Below, in pieces: positions 7,016-14,078 of a stretch of 32,547 bases of DNA. Position 1 is the first letter of the stretch. Each line of letters starts with the position of its first letter. The position numbers and the translations under genes are program-made. A model generated the notes under the pieces. The model searched no databases. It was given only the letters and a program-made list of their open reading frames with translations, and was not told the DNA's origin. This DNA is from Rhodanobacteraceae bacterium (GTDB lineage: Bacteria > Pseudomonadota > Gammaproteobacteria > Xanthomonadales > Rhodanobacteraceae): contig JAICJG010000019.1 of the NCBI GenBank assembly GCA_025928585.1, positions 1-32,547 of the forward strand. The letters are read 5' to 3'.

Positions 7016-8276
7016 GCGTGGTCACCCTTTCCGGAACCGGCCGGGTCCTCTCGAACCCGAAAAACGTGTAGACCCAAAGGAACACGAAGAACGCGAAATA
7101 GAGGATCACGAGGATCCGTCCGAACAGGTTCTCGATCGTCGTGATGTCTGCGTTGGGACCGAAGATGGACACGATCCAGCCCGGCGTGAGGTCGGCGCCG
7201 ATGCACCCCAGCAGGAAGAACACGATCGCGAAGATCGCGAGCGCGATCTTGTAGCCGAGTCCCCGGTAGCGAATCGACTTCACCCCCCCGCGGTCCAGCC
7301 AGGGCACCAGGAACAGCGCCACGATCGAGGCGGCCAGCGCCAGCACGCCGAGACCCTTGCTCGGGATCATGCGCAGGATCGCGTAGAACGGCGAGAAGTA
7401 CCAAACCGGCTTGATCGTGGCTGGAGTCACGAGGTCGTTGGCCGGGATCGAGTTGTCGTGCTCGAGGAAGAATCCGCCGACACTCGGCGCGAAGAAGATG
7501 ATCACCGCGCAGATGATCAGGAACACGCCCACGCCGACCAGGTCCTTCAGCGTGTAATAGGGGTGGAACGCGATGCCGTCCAGCGGGATGCCCTTCGGAT
7601 TCTTGTGCTTCTTGATCTCGACGCCGTCCGGGTTGTTGGAACCGACCTCGTGGAGCGCGCCCAGGTGCAGCACCACCAGCAACAGCAGCACCAGCGGCAG
7701 GGCCACCACGTGCAGCGCGAAGAAGCGGTTCAGGGTCGGGTCGCCCGGCACGAAGGTGCCCATGATCCAGGTCACCAGCGTGTGGCCGAACCACGGCACC
7801 GCGCTGAACAGGGTGATGATCACCTTGGCACCCCAGAACGACATGTTGCCCCAGGGCAGCACGTAGCCCATGAAGGCCTCGGCCATCAGCACCAGGAAGA
7901 TCAGCATGCCGATCAGCCACACCAGCTCGCGCGGCTTCTTGAACGAGCCGTACATCAGCCCGCGGAACATGTGCAGGTAGATCACGATGAAGAACATCGA
8001 GGCGCCGGTCGTGTGCATGTAGCGGACCAGCCAGCCCCAGTTGACGTCGCGCATGATGTACTGCACCGAGTCGAACGCGCCGGCCGCGGTCGGGGTGTAG
8101 AACATCGCCAGGAAGATCCCGGTGACGATCTGGTTCACCAGCACCAGCATCGCCAGCGAACCGAAGTAGTACATCACGTTGAAGTTCTTCGGTGCGTAGT
8201 ACTCGGTCATGTGCTTCTTGTAGACCGCGCCAAGACCCGGCGCGCGCTCGTTGAACCATTGCGTGAACGCGCCCAT
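7008..8276 (-). CDS. petB: Cytochrome b subunit of the bc1 complex
   Basis: Core membrane subunit of complex III, which oxidises quinol at the Qo site and reduces quinone at Qi. The 422-aa protein has eight or more hydrophobic helices. Four heme-ligand histidines are visible: H88 and H102 in helix B (13 residues between) and H189 and H204 in helix D (14 between). The Qo-loop motif reads PVWYFSPFYAILR, so the usual PEWY is PVWY here. The start ATG at 8276 overlaps the petA stop as TAATG, indicating translational coupling, and the 3' end overlaps petC. The length covers both cytochrome b and the subunit-IV-like C-terminal part in one chain, as in respiratory bc1. Confidence 0.97.
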   Translation of the reverse strand: MGAFTQWFNERAPGLGAVYKKHMTEYYAPKNFNVMYYFGSLAMLVLVNQIVTGIFLAMFYTPTAAGAFDSVQYIMRDVNWGWLVRYMHTTGASMFFIVIYLHMFRGLMYGSFKKPRELVWLIGMLIFLVLMAEAFMGYVLPWGNMSFWGAKVIITLFSAVPWFGHTLVTWIMGTFVPGDPTLNRFFALHVVALPLVLLLLVVLHLGALHEVGSNNPDGVEIKKHKNPKGIPLDGIAFHPYYTLKDLVGVGVFLIICAVIIFFAPSVGGFFLEHDNSIPANDLVTPATIKPVWYFSPFYAILRMIPSKGLGVLALAASIVALFLVPWLDRGGVKSIRYRGLGYKIALAIFAIVFFLLGCIGADLTPGWIVSIFGPNADITTIENLFGRILVILYFAFFVFLWVYTFFGFERTRPVPERVTTHA

Positions 8277-8872
8277 TACGCGGCTCCTTTCGGATCGACG
8301 CCGATCTGGATGTGGGTGTCATCGACGAAGTGGTACGGCGGCACCACCATGTTCAGGGGCGCCGGCACGCCGTCGTACACGCGTGCGGCCATGTCGTAGC
8401 GGGAGTGGTGGCAGGGGCAGTAGAAACCACCCTTCCAGTCCGGATCGAAGGGTTCCGGGCCGACCTTCTTCTTGTAGTCGGGCACGCAGCCGAGGTGGGT
8501 GCAGATGCCGATCAGCACCATCCATTCCGGCTTGATCGAGCGGTGACCGTTCTTGCAATACGACGGCTGCTGCGGCTCGTTGGAGTGGGGATCGCGCAGG
8601 CGCGGGTCCTGCTTCGGGAGCCACTGCAACTGCTCGGGGGTGCGGTTGATCACGAAGATCGGCTGCTTGCGCCAGCCGTAGCGGACCATCTGGCCCTTTT
8701 CGATCTTGCTGATGTCGACGGTGATCGGGGAACCCGCCGCCTGTGCACGTGCGCTCGGCAGCCAGGTTTCCACAAACGGGATCGCCGTGATGATCAGGCC
8801 CGCGCCGCCGATCACGGCCGTGGAGGCCGTCAGGAACCTGCGCCGGCCCTTGTTGATGCTGTCGTCCGCCAT
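8276..8872 (-). CDS. petA: Rieske iron-sulfur subunit of the bc1 complex
   Basis: Holds the [2Fe-2S] cluster that takes electrons from quinol. The 198-aa product has a twin-arginine-type N-terminus (NKGRRRFLTASTAVIGGAGL) with an uncleaved anchor helix. The cluster-binding motifs are CTHLGC and CPCHHSRYD. ATG 8872 is chosen over the ORF start at 8932 because AGAGG lies about 5-8 nt upstream and the product begins MADDSINKGRRRF, like other Rieske proteins. It is first in petABC and overlaps petB by one base. A stem-loop in the leader is listed separately. Confidence 0.96.
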   Translation of the reverse strand: MADDSINKGRRRFLTASTAVIGGAGLIITAIPFVETWLPSARAQAAGSPITVDISKIEKGQMVRYGWRKQPIFVINRTPEQLQWLPKQDPRLRDPHSNEPQQPSYCKNGHRSIKPEWMVLIGICTHLGCVPDYKKKVGPEPFDPDWKGGFYCPCHHSRYDMAARVYDGVPAPLNMVVPPYHFVDDTHIQIGVDPKGAA

Positions 8873-8895
8873 CCGCCTCTCCGCGCTGCTGTGGT

Positions 8896-8917
8896 CACGG
8901 CGCCGAACCGCGCCGTG
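8896..8917 (-). other. Stem-loop in the petA leader
   Basis: A perfect 8-bp inverted repeat CACGGCGC-N6-GCGCCGTG lies 24 nt upstream of the petA ATG on the likely 5' untranslated region. It could stabilise the mRNA or bind a regulator. No confident promoter was found in the petA-htrA divergent interval (8873-9060). Confidence 0.35.
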
Positions 8918-9060
8918 GTCGCCCCGGCCCATACGGACAAACCCGGATGAACGGCCGATTCCCTGCCGCGTCCGCGTCGTCCATCGGGCCCCAAAATCGT
9001 GTTAGTTTAGCGTTCGCCTCTTGAGCGCACAATCCGACGGCGCACGAGGGGCCGTCCATC

Positions 9061-10242
9061 ATGCTCCGCAAGCTCCGCCCGCTGCTTTTCGTCCTGCAAT
9101 TCATGGTGGCGGGCCTCGCGGCTGCCTTCCTCGTCAGCCTGGCCTGGCCCGGGGCGGGCAGCCTGTTGCGCGACAGGATCGGCGGCCACGGGTCGCGATC
9201 GGAATCGACGACAACACCGGTTGGGCGGGGCGATGCGGGACGCGGACCGGTGTCCTACGCCGATGCGGTGGACCGCGCCGCCCCGGCGGTCGTGAACATT
9301 TATGCGGACAAGATCGTGACCGAGCGACCGGTGCGGATCTTCCGTGACCCATTGCTGCAGCAATTCCTGGGCGGCGTGGCCGGTCCGGCCATGCGGCGCC
9401 GGGAACAGAGCCTCGGCTCGGGGGTCATCTTCACTTCCGACGGCTACGTGCTCACCAACAACCACGTGATCTCGGGCGCAAGCGACATCCAGGTGATGCT
9501 GCACGACGGGCGCGTCGCGCACGCGCGCCTGATCGGCAGCGATCCCGATACCGATCTTGCGGTCCTGAAGATCAACGCCAGCCAGTTGCCGACGATCGCG
9601 GTGGATCCGGACCCGCCGCGGGTCGGCGACGTGGTGCTCGCCATCGGCAATCCGTTCGGGATCGGCCAGACGGTGACCATGGGCATCGTGAGCGCCTTGC
9701 AGCGGCAATTGAGCCTGTCCCCCTACGAGGACTTCATCCAGACCGATGCGGCGATCAATTCCGGCAATTCCGGAGGTGCGCTGGTGAACGCGCAGGGCCA
9801 ACTGGTCGGGATCAACACCGCGATGCTCGATCGCGACGTCGGCGCGCAGGGCATCGGCTTCGCGATTCCGATGCGCACCGCCAAGCGGGTGCTCGAACAG
9901 ATCGTCGAGCACGGGCACGTCGCGCGGGGCTGGCTCGGCGTCGAAGTGGGCAACGTGGTGGTGTCGGCGGACTCGGGGCTCCCCGGGGCGGCCCGCGGTG
10001 CCACCGTGGTCGAGGTGTATCCGGGCGGGCCCGCGGCCCAGGCAGGGCTGCAGCCTGGCGATATCCTGTTGAAGCTGGGCAAGCATCCGATCATCGACCC
10101 CGCCGACCTCCGGAGCCGCGAAGCCGAACTCGCGCCCGGCAGCAAGGTGGAGGTGTCGGGCCTCCGGACCGGCGAGCCGTTCAGTACCGAAGTGGTGCTG
10201 GCACAGCGGCCGAGCCTGGGGCGGAACGGCACCAGCGGCTGA
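9061..10242 (+). CDS. DegS/AlgW-type membrane-anchored periplasmic serine protease
   Basis: HtrA-family protease. An N-terminal helix (LLFVLQFMVAGLAAAFLVSLAW) anchors it to the inner membrane with the catalytic domain in the periplasm. The catalytic triad is visible as His135 (NNHVI), Asp165 (DPDTDLAVLKI) and Ser237 (NSGNSGGALV). There is only one PDZ domain (about 283-390; RGWLGVEV ... AQAGLQPGDILLKLG). At 393 aa with one PDZ it resembles DegS/AlgW, which start the sigma-E cascade by cutting the anti-sigma factor RseA/MucA, more than two-PDZ DegP/DegQ. Position near petABC-sspAB agrees with degS/algW neighbourhoods in other gammaproteobacteria (recalled). ATG 9061 lacks a clear Shine-Dalgarno. 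The exact orthologue (degS or algW) is not settled. Confidence 0.92.
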   Translation: MLRKLRPLLFVLQFMVAGLAAAFLVSLAWPGAGSLLRDRIGGHGSRSESTTTPVGRGDAGRGPVSYADAVDRAAPAVVNIYADKIVTERPVRIFRDPLLQQFLGGVAGPAMRRREQSLGSGVIFTSDGYVLTNNHVISGASDIQVMLHDGRVAHARLIGSDPDTDLAVLKINASQLPTIAVDPDPPRVGDVVLAIGNPFGIGQTVTMGIVSALQRQLSLSPYEDFIQTDAAINSGNSGGALVNAQGQLVGINTAMLDRDVGAQGIGFAIPMRTAKRVLEQIVEHGHVARGWLGVEVGNVVVSADSGLPGAARGATVVEVYPGGPAAQAGLQPGDILLKLGKHPIIDPADLRSREAELAPGSKVEVSGLRTGEPFSTEVVLAQRPSLGRNGTSG

Positions 10243-10257
10243 AACCCGGTTTTCAGC
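10238..10257. terminator. Inverted repeat between convergent htrA-like gene and apt
   Basis: GCTGAAA-CCCGGT-TTTCAGC is a perfect 7-bp dyad overlapping the protease stop codon (TGA 10240-10242) and ending 6 nt before the apt stop. Its place between two convergent genes with only a 21-nt gap suggests a shared bidirectional terminator, although no long T tract follows. Confidence 0.4.
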
Positions 10258-10263
10258 GAGCGA

Positions 10264-10821
10264 TCAATAGCGAAGCAGCGTATGCAGCGGTGCATCGGCG
10301 CCCCAACGTTCGCGGCCGCGCAGGAATTCGAGTTCAATCACCACCGCGGCACCGGCGACTTCCGCGCCGAGGCTTTGCACGAGCCCCGCCGCCGCCGCGA
10401 GCGTACCGCCGGTAGCCAGCACGTCATCCACGATCAGCGCGCGCGTGCCGGACGCCAAGGCGTCGACGTGGATTTCCAGCCGTGCCTCGCCGTATTCCAG
10501 TCCGAAATCGACGCCGCGGGTCGGGGCCGGCAACTTGCCCGCCTTGCGCAGCGGCACGAAACCCGCGCCCAGCGTGCGCGCCAGCGCCGCGCCGAAAATG
10601 AAACCGCGCGCCTCGATTCCGCACACGATATCGATCGCGGTGTCGCGCCAAGGCGCCCCCAGCGCGTTCACGCACTGGGCAAACGACTTCGCGTCCGCGA
10701 GCAAAGGCGTGATGTCCTTGAAGAGCACTCCGGGCGCAGGGAAATCCGGGACGTCGCGGATGCGTGCGGACAGCCGCGCGAGCAGCGAGGGATCCGTCTC
10801 CACGGCGGCGGAGGCGCTCAA
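10264..10821 (-). CDS. apt: Adenine phosphoribosyltransferase
   Basis: Salvages adenine to AMP using PRPP in the cytoplasm. The 185-aa product has the family pattern DVPDFPAPGVLFKDITPLL, GIEARGFIFGAALA, FVPLRKAGKLP, LEYG..RLEIHVDAL, and the PRPP-binding loop ALIVDDVLATGGTLAAA. The first codon in the track is TTG (10821), overlapping the upstream DUF2007 stop as TTGA, which suggests coupled translation. A GTG six codons in is the main alternative; neither has a good Shine-Dalgarno. No ATG lies between there and the conserved region, so a non-ATG start is likely. Confidence 0.95.
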   Translation of the reverse strand: MSASAAVETDPSLLARLSARIRDVPDFPAPGVLFKDITPLLADAKSFAQCVNALGAPWRDTAIDIVCGIEARGFIFGAALARTLGAGFVPLRKAGKLPAPTRGVDFGLEYGEARLEIHVDALASGTRALIVDDVLATGGTLAAAAGLVQSLGAEVAGAAVVIELEFLRGRERWGADAPLHTLLRY

Positions 10822-11099
10822 GTGGATGCAGGACGCAGGCTGGGGACCGGTGCGGGCGCGTCATCGTGCGCCTCCGCGACCGGCGCGTGCAACATCGCCA
10901 CCATCTCGCGCACTACTGGCGCCGCCGCTTCGACGCACACTTCCGGGACGCTTACGCCGAGGAAATCCCGCGCAGGCAACTGGCCGACGCCGCCAATCAG
11001 GTGCTCGCCGGTGACGAAGGCGGGGATCCCGGCATGCTCCAGCGCATCCTTGACGAGGTGCGCATCGACGATGCTTTCCGCGTGGTAGATCACTCGCAT
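10818..11099 (-). CDS. DUF2007-domain small protein
   Basis: A 93-aa protein starting MRVIYHAESIVDAHLVKDALEHAGIPAFVTGEHLIGGVGQLP, the pattern of the DUF2007 family (called a putative prokaryotic signal-transducing domain, with remote PII-like resemblance). The V..PE..A.AA..VV motif follows, then an Ala/Pro-rich tail. The function is not established. The stop overlaps the apt start codon. Minus-strand TAATTT ends 6 nt before the ATG and there is no Shine-Dalgarno, so it may be translated from a leaderless mRNA. It is divergent from glnS. Confidence 0.85.
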   Translation of the reverse strand: MRVIYHAESIVDAHLVKDALEHAGIPAFVTGEHLIGGVGQLPARDFLGVSVPEVCVEAAAPVVREMVAMLHAPVAEAHDDAPAPVPSLRPAST

Positions 11100-11105
11100 G
11101 CGACC

Positions 11106-11111
11106 AAATTA
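11106..11111 (-). promoter_or_regulatory. Possible -10 of DUF2007-apt, close to start codon
   Basis: The minus strand reads GGCTAATTTGGTCGC then ATG. TAATTT (4/6) ends 6 nt before the start, with no Shine-Dalgarno in between. It resembles the -10 sites before the genes at 3668 and 25023. Confidence 0.3.
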
Positions 11112-11268
11112 GCCCTGGCGGCCATCGCACGCAAGCATCAGCAGTTCGGTGAATACCCGTTCATCCCCGACTGCGCCCGGCTTGGAGCGCAGGCACCGTC
11201 CTGAGCAAAGATGTCCCGGGCTTGGGGTCCTGCGCGAAGCAGCGCGCCGCTACCCGTGCGCGCGTCGC

Positions 11269-11274
11269 TACACT
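11269..11274 (+). promoter_or_regulatory. Possible -10 of glnS (TACACT)
   Basis: GCTACACTT lies 28 nt upstream of the glnS ATG, a normal -10 to start distance. The -35 is poor, as for most candidates in this window. Confidence 0.3.
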
Positions 11275-11302
11275 TGTGGGCTGTCCCGCACCGGAACCGC
11301 GT

Positions 11303-13036
11303 ATGGCAGACGAACACGCTCCCGTCGTCACCAATTTCATCCGCCAGATCGTGCTGGCCGACCGGGAAGCCGGCAGGCTTCGGGGCGGCGCGAAAACGCG
11401 TTTTCCGCCCGAACCCAACGGGCACCTGCACCTTGGGCATGCCAAGGCGATCTGCCTCGATTTCGGGATCGCGCGGGAATTCGACGGCACCTGCAACCTG
11501 CGGCTCGATGACACCAACCCGGGGCGCGAAGATCCGGTGTTCGTCGAAGGCATCAAGGAAAGCGTCCGCTGGCTCGGGTTCGACTGGAGCGAATTGCGCC
11601 ACGCCTCGGACTATTTCGAGGTGTTCTATCGCGCCGCACTGAAACTGATCGAGGACGGCAATGCGTACGTGGACGATCTCGATGCGGAGCGGGTGCGCGA
11701 ATACCGCGGCACGCTCACCGAACCCGGCCGCGACTCGCCCTACCGGAACCGTCCGGTCGCAGAAAACCTCGACCTGTTCCGCCGCATGCGCGCGGGCGAA
11801 TTCCCGGACGGTTCGCGTACCTTGCGCGCGAAGATCGACATGACGGCGGGCAACATCAACCTGCGCGATCCTGCCCTCTATCGCATCCGCAAGCTCGCGC
11901 ACCAGAACACCGGCGACGCGTGGCCGATCTACCCGATGTACGACTTCGCGCATTCGCTCTCCGATGCACTGGAAGGCATCACGCATTCCTTCTGCACGCT
12001 CGAATTCGAAGATCACCGGCCGCTGTACGACTGGTGCGTGGACAACGTGGATTTCCCGAATCATCCGGACCTGTGGCGGCCACTGCTCGAGAAGGGGATG
12101 CCAACCGCGCCGACGAAGCCGCGCCAGATCGAGTTCGCGCGCGGGAACCTTTCCTACACCGTGATGAGCAAGCGCAAACTCGCCGAACTCGTCGACCAGA
12201 AGCTAGTCGATGGTTGGGACGACCCGCGCATGCCGACGCTCGCCGGGGCGCGTCGGCGCGGCTTCACGGCCGCCGCAATCCGTACGTTCTGGGAACGCGC
12301 CGGAGTCTCCAAGCAGAACAGCGTGATCGACTACGGTGTGCTGGAGAACTGCGTCCGCGAGGATCTCGACGCGCACGCGCCGCGCCGGATGGCGGTGCTG
12401 GAACCGCTGAAACTCACGATCACCAACCTGCCGGAAGGCCACGCGGAAACGCTCACCTTCCCGAATCACCCCAAGGACGAATCGTTCGGCACCCGCGAGG
12501 TGCCGTTCGCGCGCGACCTCCTGATCGAGCGTGGCGATTTCGCCGAGGTGCCGCCGAAGGGATACAAGCGGCTGGTACCGGGCGGCGAAGTCCGCCTGCG
12601 CGGCGTCGGGATCGTGCGCTGCAACGAGGTCGTCACGGACGAGGCGCGCAACGTCACCGAGCTTCGTTGCACGCTCGATCCCGCATCTCGCCACGGGATG
12701 CCCGGCGCCGACCGCAAGGTCAAGGGCACCATCCACTGGGTCAGCGCGCGCCATGCGATCGAGGCCGAAGTGCGCCTGTACGACCGGCTGTTCGATGCCG
12801 CCGACCCCGAGGACAACCGCGACGGCCGAAGCTGGCTCGATCACCTCAACGCCGGATCCCGTCGCAGTGTGCGCGGGTTTCTCGAGCCCTCGCTGGAGGA
12901 CGCGCCACCGGAACGGCATTTCCAGTTCGAACGCACGGGCTACTTCGTCGCCGACCGCAACGACCATTCGCCTGTGCATCCCGTGTTCAACCGCGCGGTC
13001 ACCCTGCGCGACACCTGGTCCACGCGATCCGCCTGA
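11303..13036 (+). CDS. glnS: Glutaminyl-tRNA synthetase
   Basis: Class I synthetase that charges tRNA-Gln with glutamine. The HIGH-type signature is in FPPEPNGHLHLGHAKAI and the KMSKS-type signature in YTVMSKRKLAELV. LRLDDTNP and IYPMYDFAHSLSDALEGITHS are typical GlnRS active-site stretches, followed by the beta-barrel anticodon-binding region (GEVRLRGVGIVRCNEV; KVKGTIHWVSARHAIEAEVRLYDRLF). I start at ATG 11303 (MADEHAPVVTNFIRQIV, 577 aa) and not at 11222: the conserved N-terminus begins there and GGAA lies about 7 nt upstream. The protein is full length. Presence of GlnRS fits gammaproteobacteria, which commonly charge Gln directly. Confidence 0.98.
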   Translation: MADEHAPVVTNFIRQIVLADREAGRLRGGAKTRFPPEPNGHLHLGHAKAICLDFGIAREFDGTCNLRLDDTNPGREDPVFVEGIKESVRWLGFDWSELRHASDYFEVFYRAALKLIEDGNAYVDDLDAERVREYRGTLTEPGRDSPYRNRPVAENLDLFRRMRAGEFPDGSRTLRAKIDMTAGNINLRDPALYRIRKLAHQNTGDAWPIYPMYDFAHSLSDALEGITHSFCTLEFEDHRPLYDWCVDNVDFPNHPDLWRPLLEKGMPTAPTKPRQIEFARGNLSYTVMSKRKLAELVDQKLVDGWDDPRMPTLAGARRRGFTAAAIRTFWERAGVSKQNSVIDYGVLENCVREDLDAHAPRRMAVLEPLKLTITNLPEGHAETLTFPNHPKDESFGTREVPFARDLLIERGDFAEVPPKGYKRLVPGGEVRLRGVGIVRCNEVVTDEARNVTELRCTLDPASRHGMPGADRKVKGTIHWVSARHAIEAEVRLYDRLFDAADPEDNRDGRSWLDHLNAGSRRSVRGFLEPSLEDAPPERHFQFERTGYFVADRNDHSPVHPVFNRAVTLRDTWSTRSA

Positions 13037-13056
13037 AGCCCCGGCGCGGCGTCCGG

Positions 13057-13068
13057 GCCTCCGGAGGC
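13057..13068. other. 12-nt palindrome downstream of glnS
   Basis: GCCTCCGGAGGC is a perfect palindrome 21 nt after the glnS stop. No T tract follows. It may be part of a weak terminator. The rest of 13037-13286 is GC-rich and shows no convincing gene. Confidence 0.25.
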
Positions 13069-13286
13069 TTGCACTTCCCTCCGCCGCGACGGCGTGGCGC
13101 CGGAGCGCGGTCCGTCCGGGCTTCGCGAAACCTCCGGGGCGAACCCGGCCTCGCTCCCTCGAAACGAACTCGTACGGAATCTCCGTTCATCCCGGATTCA
13201 AAAGTCATGCCCGGTCGCGTTCATATTCGGGCTGCTAATGTTCAAGCCGCATCGCAACCGGCACTGAAGCCAAAGGATTGACGGAC

Positions 13287-13529
13287 ATGACCGCGTTTCC
13301 TGCATCTGCGCGCATCCACCAGAGGCCGCCCATCGGCCTGGATCTCATCAAGATCGAATGGCCGAACATCGCCGGCAGGATGAGGCGGCGTTGGCGCAAA
13401 CTGACTGCCGACGACGTGGCCTATGCGGGCGGTAGTGCCGAATACCTCGCGGCGGTGGTGCAGGACCGCTACGGGGTCGACCGGCGCGAGGCCCTGTTGC
13501 AGGTATACGAATTCGAAAGCGAGCTGTAG
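13287..13529 (+). CDS. CsbD-like general stress protein
   Basis: An 80-aa protein with the CsbD-like pattern: IKIEWPNIAGRMRRRWRKLTADDVAYAGGSAEYLAAVVQDRYGVDRREALLQVYEFE. CsbD-family proteins are small, helical, very common and induced by general stress; their biochemical role is unknown. ATG 13287 is preferred over the in-frame TTG at 13278 because AAAGGA lies 9 nt upstream. The usual N-terminal MNxDxxxGxWK is replaced by a longer Pro-containing lead (MTAFPASARIHQRPPIGLD). It is followed directly by a strongly structured segment and then by a DUF1328 gene, another small stress-related family. Confidence 0.8.
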   Translation: MTAFPASARIHQRPPIGLDLIKIEWPNIAGRMRRRWRKLTADDVAYAGGSAEYLAAVVQDRYGVDRREALLQVYEFESEL

Positions 13530-13553
13530 GAAGACTTGCGCCCGGTTGGCAGG

Positions 13554-13744
13554 AAAACCGCTCCGGGCCAATTCGACGCGCCGCGTGGAGCGCGCTTCCC
13601 CAGCGGTTTTGCGGCTCAAGGAAGGAGCCGCATCCGGACCGAACCCGTTCCCCCTGCGGGTTCGGTCCGGAAGTCCCGCCACGTCGACCACGCCGCGGGA
13701 CCCGTCCGGACAAGCCACGGAAGCGCTTGTCCGGATGTTTTTTT
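13554..13744 (+). ncRNA. Candidate structured small RNA or 3'UTR RNA with intrinsic terminator
   Basis: Five contiguous stem-loops were read directly: (1) AAAACCGCT/AGCGGTTTT (13554-13562 with 13602-13610) enclosing CGCGC-CGCGTGGA-GCGCG; (2) GCGGCTC-AAGGAAG-GAGCCGC (13611-13631); (3) a perfect 14-bp stem CCGGACCGAACCCG with its complement around a 9-nt loop (13634-13670); (4) GTCCCGC/GCGGGAC (13673-13701); (5) an 11-bp terminator stem followed by TG and seven Ts. Three loops contain GGA. It starts 24 nt after the CsbD-like stop, so it may be a 3'UTR-derived RNA or an independent gene. No known RNA family is recognised. Confidence 0.5.
13705..13744 (+). terminator. Strong Rho-independent terminator
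   Basis: TCCGGACAAGC-CACGGAAGC-GCTTGTCCGGA (perfect 11-bp stem, 9-nt loop), then TG and TTTTTTT. It is the clearest intrinsic terminator in the window. It ends the CsbD-like transcript and the structured segment before the DUF1328 gene. Confidence 0.88.
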
Positions 13745-13824
13745 GAAGGCGGCGGCCCCGCCATGGTGGCAATAAGCGTGTACCCCGTGAACCGAACGCA
13801 CCGATACGTCGCAAGGAGAGCGCC

Positions 13825-13986
13825 ATGCTGTATTACGCCATCGTCTTCCTCATCATCGCGTTGATCGCCGGGTTCTTCGGATTCTTCGGCGTCGCCGGCC
13901 TCGCGGCAGGGATCGCGAAGATCCTGTTCGTGATCTTCATCATCCTGTTCATCGTCTCGCTGATCTTCGGGCGCAGGCGCGTGTGA
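13825..13986 (+). CDS. DUF1328 / YtjA-family small membrane protein
   Basis: Too short for the ORF track, so translated by hand. The 53-aa product [20 protein letters not shown] ... FGRRRV has two hydrophobic helices joined by a Gly/Ala-rich turn ([11 protein letters not shown]), the exact layout of the DUF1328 (YtjA) family of inner-membrane peptides found across Proteobacteria. The Shine-Dalgarno AGGAG lies 6-7 nt before the ATG and is one of the best in the window. Function is unknown; homologues often sit beside CsbD-type stress genes. A hairpin follows the stop. Confidence 0.92.
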   Translation: MLYYAIVFLIIALIAGFFGFFGVAGLAAGIAKILFVIFIILFIVSLIFGRRRV

Positions 13987-14004
13987 CCCTGCGCGCAGCG
14001 GACG

Positions 14005-14025
14005 ATCGGGACGCCACGTCCCGAT
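14005..14025 (+). terminator. Hairpin after the DUF1328 gene
   Basis: ATCGGGACG-CCA-CGTCCCGAT, a perfect 9-bp stem with a 3-nt loop, 18 nt after the stop codon. The tail TCCCGCTCC has no T run, so it may act as a 3' stabilising hairpin or weak terminator. Confidence 0.45.
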
Positions 14026-14078
14026 TCCCGCTCCCGCCGGCTGCGTGCTCTTCAGGCGCGGAGAGTTAGGGTCACGGA

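Noticed and set aside
13150-13200. Sigma-E/ECF-type promoter (GAACTC) upstream of the CsbD-like gene
   Set aside because: A GAAC core is present, but no matching -10 (TCTGA-like) occurs at 16-17 bp.
13536-13775. ORFs over the stem-loop region (13536-13775 plus, 13616-13801 minus)
   Set aside because: The region is explained by nested inverted repeats and a terminator; the ORFs have no start signals or recognisable motifs.
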